Origin: Smittium mucronatum | Taxonomy: Eukaryota > Kickxellomycota > Harpellomycetes > Harpellales > Legeriomycetaceae | Direction of reading: 5' to 3' | Length of the DNA stretch: 64,000 nucleotides | NCBI GenBank assembly: GCA_001953115.1 | Contig: LSSL01001969.1 | Location: 9,197 to 73,196 of the forward strand | Shown here: one piece after another, positions 1 through 10,260 of the stretch | Layout: each line of letters starts with the position of its first letter | Position numbering within the stretch: position 1 is the stretch's first letter | Notes under the pieces: model-generated | Seen by the model: only the letters and a program-made list of their open reading frames with translations | The model's database searches: none | Told to the model about the DNA's origin: nothing | Program-made: the position numbers and the translations under genes

Positions 1-415
1 TAGTGGAGACAGCATGTAACGATTTTTGGGGATGTGATTCCAGAGGAGAACCATGTGGAAACAGGAGGAACAGAGCCGTTTAGAAAATTATGGGAAATTT
101 TCTAGTGCACAGATTTATCATTCAACAGTCGGACGGATCTCAGCGTCTAACAGCTATTTGCAGGAAAGTTAAGTAGATCAATTCCACGTTTGGGTAGGAG
201 CCTATTCTTATCAATCCTCTTAGAAGTGGACTCTAAATAGGAACTCAATTTTCCCAACTAACTTTTTTTTTTGTTGAAAATGAGTTTAATCCATGACTAC
301 ATATAACTTCAGTTATCCAGCCTACCTGGGGCAAATCCGTGGAGGGAATTGTTTTGGTCGGTAAATTTCAACATTTTCCTATAGAAACACAGTCGGTCGC
401 CATGAGGGGATAGCT
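1..415 (+). repeat. Dispersed repeat family, copy A (truncated by the window start)
   Basis: This stretch is homologous to 6499-6925 (same strand) and to 16185-16580 (opposite strand). Shared blocks include TAGTGGAGACAGC at the start, a CAGAGGAGA..CC block, GAAACAGGA, CAGTC-GACGGAT-TCAGCGTCTA, and a distal TTTCC-TA-G-ACAC block. Copy A lacks the first ~105 bp seen in copies B and C because the window begins inside it. The reading frame that is open in copy B is interrupted here by stops and indels, so this copy is not coding as it stands. No terminal repeats or transposase were found, so the class of element is unknown. Family membership is seen directly by comparing the three copies; the exact right-hand end is an estimate. 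Confidence 0.7.
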
Positions 416-429
416 TATTGTGTTTGGAA

Positions 430-515
430 TAGTTTTCTTTTCTTGTATTTTTTGATATCTTTTTATTATAGTTTTTAATGCCGATATGTTACAATAAAAT
501 TCCCAGCTACAAAAA
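430..515 (+). repeat. AT-rich repeat segment, related to 2985-3062
   Basis: Both segments read TTTTCTTTTCTT/TTTTTTCTTTTT, then a T-rich run, then TTTAATG--G-ATAT-TTACAATAAAA followed by TTC. Shared order and spacing suggest two copies of the same dispersed element end. What element it belongs to is unknown; the low complexity of the T-run weakens the case. Confidence 0.35.
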
Positions 516-613
516 AAAAGTTGGAAATATGGGAAATTTTAAATGGCTGTATATGTGTCCAAATTTGGTGTAATTAATTTCACCGGTTCACAACTGTATG
601 AAAAAATAATATA

Positions 614-624
614 GGGGGGGGGGG
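614..624 (+). repeat. G11 homopolymer tract
   Basis: Eleven consecutive G in strongly AT-rich surroundings. Similar runs occur at 18304-18315, 25177-25189, 57934-57946 and 62216-62235. Confidence 0.9.
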
Positions 625-2984
625 ATATCCAGAATGGAGTAACATACATGTTTGGGGTATTTTACGAAAAACCAAAATTTTGGGTCGGAAAATGTGCGTG
701 AAAAGAACACGAATAAAGATCTAAATACTGTGCCTGATGTTGAAAGCCAAACCAAAGTATTTCAGGAAAATGCGAAAATGGGACTTCCAAACGGTTCGAA
801 AATTCCAAAATATCAATTTTATGAACGAGAAAATTAAATGATATTTTTCATTCTATAAAATCAATTTTTCCAGAATTTCCTAATTAAATCACCGAGTTGC
901 GCACGTAATGAAATGAATACCCTAATGCGATGATCCGCCGGTTCATACCTGTTAAAATCCGATACGAACAGAAAAAAGCAACCAACACTCCAATCTCATT
1001 TATCCGGTCTGAATAATTTTAAAATTTTATGTATGAGAAGGCATAAAAACACTTGTGATTGGCCCCAAGCTGACAACTTCAATCTCAAATTTGTGTCGGA
1101 AACATCCAAGTTTTTTTTGTGCATTTAAATCCCCAGAATACAATTTCTTCAGGGTCAATAAAATTCAGCACCATCTTTGAAATAAATCTCAATAGACACG
1201 GAGTCACCAGGGAATGCAAAAGGAAAGTATATAAAAAAAATTTCAAAGTTTTTTTTAACTTTTTTCGCATATTCTTAAACAAGTTTTTATAGCATTTTAA
1301 AGCATTAAAGTAGATTTATAGTAAATATCCTCCCTCCAATCCACATCTTATACTTCCGATATTTCGTAAAAAGTAAAAAGATGGTTAAGAGCAGAAAATG
1401 ATCTTGTATAAAATATGCTATTGTTGTTTAACAAATTTATAATTAAATCCACAATTATACTTTTCGTTAAAATAGAGTATCTGCTTTTGATGTCTAAAGC
1501 TAAAATATATTGCATGATAATTATTATCCAATATATATTTTAATTCAATTAAAGATATTATTTTAGAATATCCTTTGTGATTGAAAAGTTTCAATTTAGA
1601 ATAACAATAAAATTCTTAAATCAATCTAACAGAAGTTTGAGAAGGTTTTTCTGCCAGAATAAAAATAACAAGAATAAAAATATATAGTTTAAAATGAGGT
1701 GAGCAAGAGCTTGTCACAAGTAAAAATCTAAAATTAGGACGAGTTAGGCTTCAATAAAGCGTCTAAAAACATATTTTTCGGTGACTTTTTAAATCTATTT
1801 TTTTAGAGGATAAAAATCTGTAGTTGATAAAAGAAAACTTTTGAAAATAAGGAGAAGATAGATGAATTAATAAAAAAATTGATTTAAATTGGAAATTTTT
1901 ATCTGTAAATCAAAAATTTACTTAATAAGCAACATTTTTTTCCTTTTTTTTTCACATCCGCGCCAGAGTTTCTTGACATTTTTATAAAACTAAAAAATGG
2001 ATCTTCTTTTATTTAGCTCTATCCCCTCATTCTGACATCACAAAAAAATCTAATCGGTGCAAGGATTGAGTATATTGGTGAATGAAAGGCATTTTTGATA
2101 GGATTTAACGCATTATTAGTCTTTTATTCGATTATATAAAATAATATCAACATGTTTAATCGCGATTTAAAATATTAGTGAATGGGCATCATATCAGAAA
2201 AAATTTAGATGTAGGGTTATCCAAAGTTATGATTTTTATTAGGGTTATAGAGGGATTAAACTAATGAAGTGAATCATATCTGGATAAATAGAATACGAAA
2301 GGCAATGGAAATGGCACTAAATTTTTTTAAAAAATTATAGATACAAAAAAGAACAAAACAAATCAAATAATGTAGCATATATTGTAATTCTACTTAATCG
2401 ATTATATATCTAAAATTTTCTAGCCAAAATTTTCTTTGCTTGGTCAAAAAATAACGAGTGTGAATTTTTTGAGTGTAGTCTAAAAGACTTGTGCGATAAA
2501 CTTTACAAAGGGGAATAAACTAAAAAATTACACGTGAAATTATAATATTTTGGGTTATAATGGTTTATAATATAAATGTAAATTATTTTAAAAGATATAA
2601 AGGGCGAAAATAATCTCAGATCAAGATACTTCGAACACTTTAGCTGTAATAGATGACTTGTAAATTTATCAAAGAATGAATTAGATTTATGATTAGACCC
2701 CAGCCCCCTGAATCCATTGTAAGAAAATCAGACTACCCATCCCTAAAGAAATTCTATTTTGTATTAACTGTGATACAGGTGGCTCTAACCAGGATTATAT
2801 AAATATAATAACACACGCTTCATTGATAATAGAATTAATTGGCTATTTAATACAGACTCATTCAACAAAATGCTTTACGAAATTAAAAGAATGAAATGGG
2901 TGATATTTTCGATTTATAAATATGTACCATGCTCCTTTAGACTCGAGGAGTTATTATGCTAGTTAGGATAATATTCTTTTTCAT

Positions 2985-3062
2985 ACCATTTCTTTTTTTT
3001 CTTTTTGGTGTATTTTTTTATCTTATTGTTTAATGAAGCATATTTACAATAAAACTTCGTGG
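2985..3062 (+). repeat. AT-rich repeat segment, related to 430-515
   Basis: Partner of the segment at 430-515, with the same T-rich run, TTTAATGAAGCATAT and TTACAATAAAAC ending. Possibly the terminal part of a decayed dispersed element. Confidence 0.35.
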
Positions 3063-3390
3063 TACATAAAAAGAAGAATATTGACTTCCAAATAATTGAT
3101 TGACCTAGAGTATAGGGATCTCTTGGTTATAATATTAATAAGTAGAATAAAAAAAGAATAAGTGAATGACAAATTGCTGGCAGCTAATTATTGTTAATGT
3201 TTAAGCATAAGTGGAGCAGCTAAAAAAAGATCAATACGATTAAAATTATTTGTTTAAGACGGAGAAAATAGAATAAGCGAGACTAGACTAGACTAAAGTT
3301 GAATACCTGAATGTTTTAAAAACCATCAAAAAACATGCTTTTTCCATCAAGGAAAAGGTATGGACTTAATAATGTTGTGTCAATGGCTTA

Positions 3391-3435
3391 CACGTGGGGT
3401 TTATTTCAATAAAGAGTGGTCGATGATCCCACGTG
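3391..3435. promoter_or_regulatory. Inverted pair of CACGTGGG (E-box-like) sites
   Basis: CACGTGGG at 3391-3398 and its reverse complement CCCACGTG at 3428-3435 are separated by 29 bp. CACGTG is the core bound by bHLH factors in fungi and animals. The site lies more than 800 bp beyond the 3' end of SSU72 and no gene is visible nearby, so a regulatory role is only a possibility. Confidence 0.2.
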
Positions 3436-3781
3436 AATCATCACTGTTTTCTATTCTTATCGTGTCAGCTACTCGTTTAATTCCGGAAATTATGTTTGCA
3501 AGAATTGTCTCTTGAAAAGAAACTTTTTGAAATAAAGTTATTTTTCATCAAAAAAATAAAGTGGAGATTTAAAAAAATGATCTTATTTCAAATATATCAA
3601 CATTATGTATAAATTTGGCAATTCCATTTTGAAAAGGGCGAACGAAAGGCAAAAACACAGAGTAGCAATAAAAATTAATATGCTACAGATCCAAGAATCT
3701 TAAGGTGATAATTTCTATTTTCGCGATGATTTATTTATGCATGGCCTGTTATATCCAACAAAAATGGGAACAAAAGGTGAA

Positions 3782-3808
3782 AATAATAATAATAATAATA
3801 ATAATAAT
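3782..3808 (+). repeat. (AAT)9 microsatellite
   Basis: Nine uninterrupted AAT units. Confidence 0.95.
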
Positions 3809-4252
3809 ACGCCTATCCAAATAGCATTTAAAAGCCATCACAAAATGCGATTTTTAAATGGAAATAAAAAAACTAGCTAAAGGTTTATCTCATATTTATT
3901 TTAAATGGCTTTCTTTAAAAGTAAAATGAAACAGGTAAGACTGAGCTATATATTTTTAAAAGTTATATCATCCTACAAAAGTAAAAAGATGCATAAAATA
4001 TCCAATTTGTACTACGAAGCTTACATAACCTTTTTTCGGATCCCAACGATTATTAAATATTGATCGATTGAAGAAGAAATTATCAGATAGATTTGTAGGA
4101 AAAGAAGAATGATAAATTATTTTTTTTTAAAATCTTTTTCTATTAGTTCCCTGTATTTTAGAACTACATTTTCCTATTCTTTTGAAACAAAACATCAATT
4201 TGGAGCGATGAAGATATTTATATATATATATATAGTACCCGGAATATTTTCT

Positions 4253-4890
4253 TTAGTAATATATTAAATTGTATAATATCGAGTGGGGGTATTCGTTTTG
4301 AATCCTCTCTAAGATATCTTCAATCTCGGATTCCAGATCTTTGGCTTCTGAAATCAATTCAGACAATTTAGTAATTGTATCTCCACCCTTGGTCGCATCG
4401 ATATGGTTATCTCGAATCTCTACATTAACAACATGAACTGGTTTAGCGAATCTACCTTGTCGAGTCAATAGCTCTTGACACACAGCGTCAAAGACTCGCT
4501 CTTCACAAGTTATAATAACGTCGAATTGTTCATAATTGTCTTGAAATTTTTGCGGGGCTGGTTTGAGTGCCATGTTTCGTTCCAGCATTAAAAATAGACC
4601 GTTTTTTTTATACCTTTAAAAAAAACACCCATATATTGTTGTTTTTAAAGAGTTAGTAATATAATATTTTGAGCTTACATTGGTGCATTTTTTCTCTTCA
4701 ATTCATTATATATGGATTCGTATGGTGTACCGAAATCATAAACAACAGGCCGATCGATCGAGTCCCCTGGCAATCTTACTTTTGAACCGGTTCCAAAAGA
4801 TTTTACATTCATGTTTTTATTGGCGAGGACTAAATGTCCCTCCATACTGCGATTCATGTTACTAGCGCAAATGACTGCAAATTTCACCAT
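4253..4890 (-). CDS. SSU72: RNA polymerase II subunit A C-terminal domain phosphatase SSU72 (two exons)
   Basis: SSU72 removes phosphate from Ser5 (and Ser7) of the RNA polymerase II C-terminal repeat and is part of the mRNA cleavage/polyadenylation machinery in the nucleus. Exon 1 is 4679-4890 and exon 2 is 4253-4613, joined by removing a 65-bp GT-AG intron in phase 2. The joined protein is 190 aa, close to the family's usual ~195. Near the N-terminus is the cysteine phosphatase loop CASNMNR (Cys8 to Arg14, CX5R). It is followed by [11 protein letters not shown], the DFGTPY block, [11 protein letters not shown], and VNVEIRDNH, whose Asp (about residue 139) is the expected general acid. The C-terminus ends in a tyrosine pair, as in fungal relatives. 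The start at 4890 is the first ATG that leaves the short N-terminus typical of the family, with A at -3 and G at +4. All catalytic residues are present and nothing looks broken. Identification is from recognised family motifs. Confidence 0.95.
4614..4678 (-). other. Spliceosomal intron of SSU72
   Basis: The donor is GTAAGC and the acceptor TTTTTTTTAAAG, with a polypyrimidine run before the acceptor. A perfect TACTAAC branch site lies at 4652-4658; its branch A is about 39 nt from the acceptor. Splicing restores the family sequence APMYKKNGL, which supports the exact boundaries. A canonical TACTAAC is typical of fungal introns. Confidence 0.92.
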
Positions 4891-6393
4891 TTTTTTTGAA
4901 ATCAAAAGAAAATTCTAGCAATAAATATTTTATTTGAAGCGAGAACTCCAATTGATAAATTAATTACTACATATGAACATTTCGATAAATGGTGCTTTTA
5001 GAGCATAAGTTTTCTTTGGTTTATTATTTACCACCAATAAAATGAATTTAATATTCAGCAGCCAATAAACCACTTTTGATACAAAACGTCCATTGGTCAA
5101 AAATTATGGGTATACTCATTTAACCCTTTAGAACCCAGGGTGCATCGCGTACTCCAGTTTATTAGACCCCCATTTGGTAATATAAATCAAGTAGCCAATG
5201 AAATGCAAATATAAATTAGAAATTCAAAGTGATATAGGTATTGGCAATATATGATGGAGTTATTTATTTATCCGACTGATAATTAAAGAGCTAAAGAAAA
5301 AAGCTCAAAAATGGTATTTATATCTTGCATGGAGCAAAATGTTCGATACGGGATTATAATCTTTTTGATTTAATTGACTTAGATATTTTATTTGAAATGT
5401 TCAAGAGAGTAACCCAACTAGTATCTAATTCTATTCCGAGTTTATATGCATAACCCACCAATTAAGTGAATATGCTATAATGATAGGTTGATTTAACTCT
5501 TTAAAACATTACAGAAGACCATTATGCTCAAAAAAATTCTAATAACTTGAAATTGTAAGTGAAATTGTACAAAAATATTTTAAAACGTTCAGTATAATAT
5601 ACTTTTCGCCGAAAGGATAAGTTCCTAATACCCTATTTTTTTTCTAACATTCTAGGGAATCTTTGGTAAAAAAATATTAAGTTACTAATTAAGACGAATA
5701 AGACCTCTGAAGAAGAAAGATGTATAAAATAAGTACAATGATATCTGTATTTTATTAATGTAGGCTTCAAACGTAAATCCAGCTTATTATTTTTCTAAAA
5801 CCAAAAAAATAAACCCAAAAGGTTTATGAATAATCTTATCCTTGTTGAAATGAATTAAAACTACTAAATATATAGATTTTATAAACCTATTTTTATCCGT
5901 GTATCTTTTTTTTACGGGAAATTTATTTCAATTTAATAAAAAGTTATAAAAATTAATTTAAAAAATTAAAAAAATTTAAAAAAAATTGTCACCCAAACCC
6001 CCTCTGCCGCTATATCAGCTCCATATCTCGAGGGCATTTTTTCAAGGCTTATCAGTGTATCAATAATTATATACAATTTGATATGACTTGTTAAAAAAAA
6101 ATAAGAGTTTTTTTTAAAGAAAAGTTGTAGTAGAGAGCGAGAGGCTGCTAAAATAATAATTGGGTATATTTCAATAATACGGTCTTTTGAAAAATAGAAA
6201 CGGGGTTTTCGAAAAGAATTCACCAATGTTAATCAATGAAAATATTTGATTGTACATTAGATAAAAGGATATAAACTAAAAAAAAAGGTTATTTCGAAAT
6301 ATATTTAACTAATAGCTTTATATTAGTAAATATTATTTTTTACCAATAAAATTATTTAATTGGGATAAAAACATATCCACCAAAATAACCCCC
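4891..6393. other. Intergenic stretch upstream of SSU72, no gene recognised
   Basis: This region should contain the SSU72 promoter. CCAAT-type boxes for the minus strand are present (ATTGG at 5093-5097), but no convincing TATA box or initiator can be fixed. A short repeat (5119-5158) shares TTTAAC-CTTTAG-A-CCAGGG and a following ACTCCA with 21598-21637. The 86-codon minus-strand frame at 5966-6226 has no recognisable motif and is low-complexity, so I leave it out. Confidence 0.45.
5119..5158 (+). repeat. Short dispersed repeat, related to 21598-21637
   Basis: Both sites read TTTAAC-CTTTAG-A-CCAGGG followed after about a dozen bases by ACTCCA. Two copies in one window suggest a remnant of a dispersed element; its identity is unknown. 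Confidence 0.35.
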
Positions 6394-6925
6394 CTCCTAA
6401 GAATGAAATACCTTGTCATGGTTTAGGGGCTTAATATTGTACTTTTCGAAGTACACTAAACTAAAACTTCACACAGCTTTGTACTACTCTTAGTTGGGAG
6501 TAGTGGAGACAGCGCACAGCGATTCAGAGAACAAAGATTTCAGAGGAGAGCCATCTCGAAACAGGATGATCTCATCGTTTAGCACAGCTGAGACATGGTA
6601 TAATGCACAATTCTGGCGTTCGACAGTCAGACGGATGTCAGCGTCTATCAGCTACTTGTACGAAAGCAAATTGATCAACCACACTTTTGGATTGGTGCCT
6701 AGTTTTGTTAATCCAGCTAGATTCAAGCTCTAATCAGAAACTCAATAGCTTCAACGGATTTTTTTTCGTTGAAAAAAGGAATGATTCTTGATTGCATGTA
6801 GCTCCAATCATACGCATTCTTGAAGTAATGATAGGAGGGTGAGAATTTCTGTTGGTATATTGGATCCACTTCCCGTAGGTACACAGCCAGAGCAGGTAGA
6901 GGCGCGTATTATAATAAGGATAATA
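6394..6925 (+). repeat. Dispersed repeat family, copy B (fullest copy)
   Basis: Copy B aligns over its whole length with the reverse complement of 16185-16692 (copy C) and, from 6499 on, with copy A at 1-415. Conserved blocks in order are: GAAATACCTTG, the near-palindrome GTACTTTTCGAAGTAC (6439-6454), GGGAGTAGTGG, TCTCGAAACAGGA, and CCCGTAGGTACAC near the far end. A 79-codon frame is open at 6494-6733 from a TTG codon; copies A and C are interrupted in the same frame, so coding is not supported. No target-site duplication, poly(A) tail or transposase was found. A SINE-like or non-autonomous element is possible, but the class is open. Confidence 0.7.
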
Positions 6926-7819
6926 GTCATTATTATAAACTTTTTTTTTTTTTATTTTTTTATAATGTTTTTTCAATGTTTATCTTACAACAGATTAAGT
7001 TTTACAAAAAATAACCAAAATAACAAGATATGTTCTTATTAATTAATTAATTAATTTTCCACATTAACCTCGGTTTAGTCAATTCCAATTGTATTTCAAA
7101 TTATTTTTCTTGCTGGAATAAAATGAAAATCATCAAAACAAATACATTCTTTTATAATATAGCATAATAATTTAAAAAGAATTCTATGATTTTATTTATG
7201 CTTCAAAAAAAATGTTTTTTTTATCTAATTTTTTTCAGGATTTTTTTCAAATATTTAATTTAGTATTAAATCTACTTGAAAGTTTTTTTCTCCGAGTTGA
7301 ATCCTTCTAGAAAAAATTTTATGTTAAAAGATTTTAAATCAAACTCCAAAGAAAATTAATATAAGTATCAAAATTTTGGGGTAAATTTTTAAAGAATTGA
7401 GGGCAAAATTATTAACTAAATTAATACAATATTGTGAAAAATAATTTTTTTAAATTGAATTAGAATTTCGAGTTGATATTCCAAAAAAATAATATTTTAT
7501 TTTAGCTGATTTATCAAAATGCTAATAATTTTTTATGCTATATGAATATGCAATAATAAAAACTGATCGGAATCGCTAATTTATAAAAAAAGATATGATT
7601 AGGTACTTTTTTTCCGAAAAATTTCAACAGTTATTAGTATAAGATTACATATAAAAAAATTTCCCTCAGTGTAAAAGAGTATTTTGATAATTTCGATTTA
7701 TTTAGGTAAAAGAATAATATTTGAAAACATCAACTAAGAAGTTTTAATATAGATAACTATTGTTTGTTGAAAAAATCCTGTCAATTTGATAAATATAATT
7801 ATATTTTAATCTGATAATT

Positions 7820-8110
7820 AACTAATTCAAATTGTGAACTTATTTCAACAAAATATTTTCTTAGTGATTAAAAAAAAATACTCTAAATGAATTAATAATA
7901 ATATGCTTAATAAGTTGTATCAATATATAGTTTATTTAAATTATACATTAATATGAAACGAATATATGCCGAAATAAGACTTTTATTGAACTAAACGCAC
8001 AAAAATAATGAATCCATTTGTGATAAAATAACGATATCTATATGAAAAAAATCCAAATTTCCAAAATAATGCATTTATTTTCATATTTAAAAAAAACACA
8101 GATTAGGAGC
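7820..8110 (+). repeat. Left arm of a diverged large inverted repeat
   Basis: Reads GTGAACTTATTTCAACA (7836 on), then GAAATAAGACTT-TA-TGAACTAAACGCA, then ATGAATCCATTTGTG-TAAAATAA. The same blocks occur in reverse complement and reverse order at 9980-10260. The arms have diverged by substitutions and short indels, and their limits are approximate. Confidence 0.6.
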
Positions 8111-8204
8111 TTGTTATAATTTTATTTTATATTTATTTTTTTACCGTATTAAATTGATTAAGTTTTTCTAAAGAAAATATCTCGTCTTCGATATTTTATT
8201 AGAT

Positions 8205-8832
8205 ATATATATAGCATTTTACATTCAATAAAGATCAAATTTCACAAATAAATTGATCAATTCTCATTTACATGGTATTACTTTTTCAATCTAATTTTTG
8301 ATAAATTTTCAATTGATCATCTTCCTATCGAAAAATTGCACATTTTGAAAAGTGGTCATTTTTCAATTCAAAATTATCTTGAAATAAAATAATTGGATTT
8401 CTTTTCATTATTAAGCATTATTATAGACTTTGATCTATAATTTCTATGGGCGCATGAGCTATAAAAATAGCAAATAGCAAAAATTCGACTCTAAAGGTCA
8501 TTAAAAATAAAAAATTAATCTTTTTTGACTTATGAACACTTTTTTTCGTTAATTTAAACCAATTTAAATCTATTTTAAAATATTATTCATTTTTATTTGA
8601 AAAATTATCACTATATTTTGAAAAATATCGACTCATCACAATGAGAAACACTCATTATTTAAGTTGAGAAGCGTGAATTTTTTCGATCGGAAGATGATCA
8701 ATTGAAAATTGATCAAAAATTAGATTGAAAAAGCATCCCTAAATAAATTAAAATTGATAATTTAATTTTGGTGATTTGATCTTTATTGAATTTAAAATGC
8801 TCTTTTTTTTCCCAAAAATGCTATATATATAT
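8205..8832. mobile_element. MITE-like foldback element flanked by TA repeats
   Basis: The arms at about 8210-8345 and 8670-8830 are reverse complements: AGCATTTTA..TTCAATAAAGATCAAAT, then TTTTTCAATCTAATTTTTGAT, then AATTGATCATCTTCC-ATCGAAAAA, with indels in the right arm. Both outer ends abut TATATATATA runs, so the element appears to sit at a TA target, as Tc1/mariner-type MITEs do. There is no coding capacity. The internal stretch also folds weakly on itself. Classification as a Tc1/mariner-derived MITE is inference; the inverted repeat itself is seen directly. Confidence 0.7.
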
Positions 8833-9979
8833 AATAATAATGGTTAATTGATAATATTTTTTTATTAAATATTTGAATCTTAAATCGAAATTAATTTTTC
8901 CTTCTAATAAATTTTTTAAAAAAATAATTGCTTTTTTGGTTTTGCCAAATTAAAATTTTCAAGAGATGTTATCCAGGTTGGGGACGAGAGCATAATTTTA
9001 AATAAAATTGAATCTTTGAAAATTCATTTAGGGTTTATGTGAAAGAGGTGGATAAATATTTTTATTGGCTCTCAGATAGCTAATTAAAAACTCTGACTAA
9101 TTTTAACATTAAATAATTCAATATTCTATTTGAATTGTTTAAGCTCGATCTATCTAGTATGAGGGACACTAAATTCTGAAAATATAAGCTAAAAATAAAA
9201 TTAAATAAAAAAATATTCATTAATTGTCGAATCAACTTTTTTTGTTTGGAAAAAATGTTTATTGAAAATTTTCAACCGATATATCAGACTTAAATCCGAT
9301 ATTGATGTGTAACATCCAAATTTAGAGGTGATTTAATAGTTTTGGTAAAACAAATATCTAAGCAATATATTCATAAATAAATTTTAATTTCAAAATCAAT
9401 AAAAAATTTCAAATTTTAACTTTACTTGTTTTTTAAACATTTTATAACCTAATTTTTATATATAATAATACTTGGTTCCAATCCTAAATAAAAAAGCCAT
9501 AAATAACAAATATTTAATTATAAATTTCAATATTATTAATAATATTAAGTTAGAATAATTTAAAATTTTAAAAAATATTATCTTAACCTAAATTTTCCTT
9601 TTATATTATAACAGCTTTGCCATTAAAAACTTTTTAATATTTAATTATTCTCTTCTGTAAGAAATCAAAGGTTATATGAAATATCTTATATGAAAAAATA
9701 ATTTATGAAATATTAGATTTTTTTCGAAATTTCAAATAAAGTATTATTTTATCTTGAAACTTTTGTGATATTCAATATTTATTAAAAAAACGGTAAAATA
9801 AAAGGATTTTTTCAAATTATATATATATATATGTATGAATAGAAATTAAATTTAGTTTTATTAGTCCCTAAAAAAGGCGTTTAGAAACGATTTTTATATA
9901 TTTCATTAGTAAAAAAAATTCTGGATGGTATTTTGGTAGTTTTGATTGAATTCTAAAAATAAAAATAATTTATAAATAT

Positions 9980-10260
9980 ATGCTAAATACAATACGAGAA
10001 GAGCAATTATTTTGTTTCTATTTATACGAAAATAAACACATTATTTGATTAAATTTAGATTTATTTCAAATAAATACCTTTATTTTACCACAAATGGATT
10101 CATTAATTTAATGCGTTTAGTTCACTATAAGTCTTATTTCTCAATATAAGCGCTTCATAATTTTAAATATACTATAAATTGATATTATTATATAATGTGC
10201 AATCATTCATCTGTTTTGAGTATTCTGTCTTAAATTTCTCAAAAATATTCTTGTTGAAAT
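9980..10260 (-). repeat. Right arm of a diverged large inverted repeat
   Basis: Reverse complement of the arm at 7820-8110. For example CACAAATGGATTCATTAATT and TGCGTTTAGTTCA--ATAAGTCTTATTTC here mirror the left arm, and TGTTGAAATAAGTTCAC at the outer end mirrors the block near 7836. The symmetry point is near 9050, distinct from that of the foldback inside it (about 8515), so the smaller element was probably inserted into or beside the larger one. Confidence 0.6.

Larger units (their letters stand above)
416..4252. other. Intergenic stretch, no gene recognised
   Basis: This AT-rich non-coding stretch lies between repeat copy A and the 3' end of SSU72. It holds an 11-G homopolymer (614-624), a pair of related AT-rich segments ending in a TTACAATAAAA motif (430-515 and 2985-3062), two inverted CACGTGGG sites (3391-3435) and an (AAT)9 microsatellite (3782-3808). 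The 61-codon frame at 652-837 begins at a non-ATG codon in this track and matches no family I know, so I do not call it a gene. The 3' UTR and poly(A) site of SSU72 must lie in the last few hundred bases; TTTATT at 3895-3900 (AATAAA on the minus strand) is one candidate signal. Confidence 0.5.

Noticed and set aside
6640..6670. Pol III B box in the dispersed repeat (GTTCGACAGTC)
   Set aside because: It lacks the final consensus C positions and is not conserved in copies A and C, so a tRNA-derived SINE is not supported.
6494..6733. 79-codon frame as a protein-coding gene
   Set aside because: It lies within dispersed repeat copy B, starts at TTG, and the same frame is broken in copies A and C.
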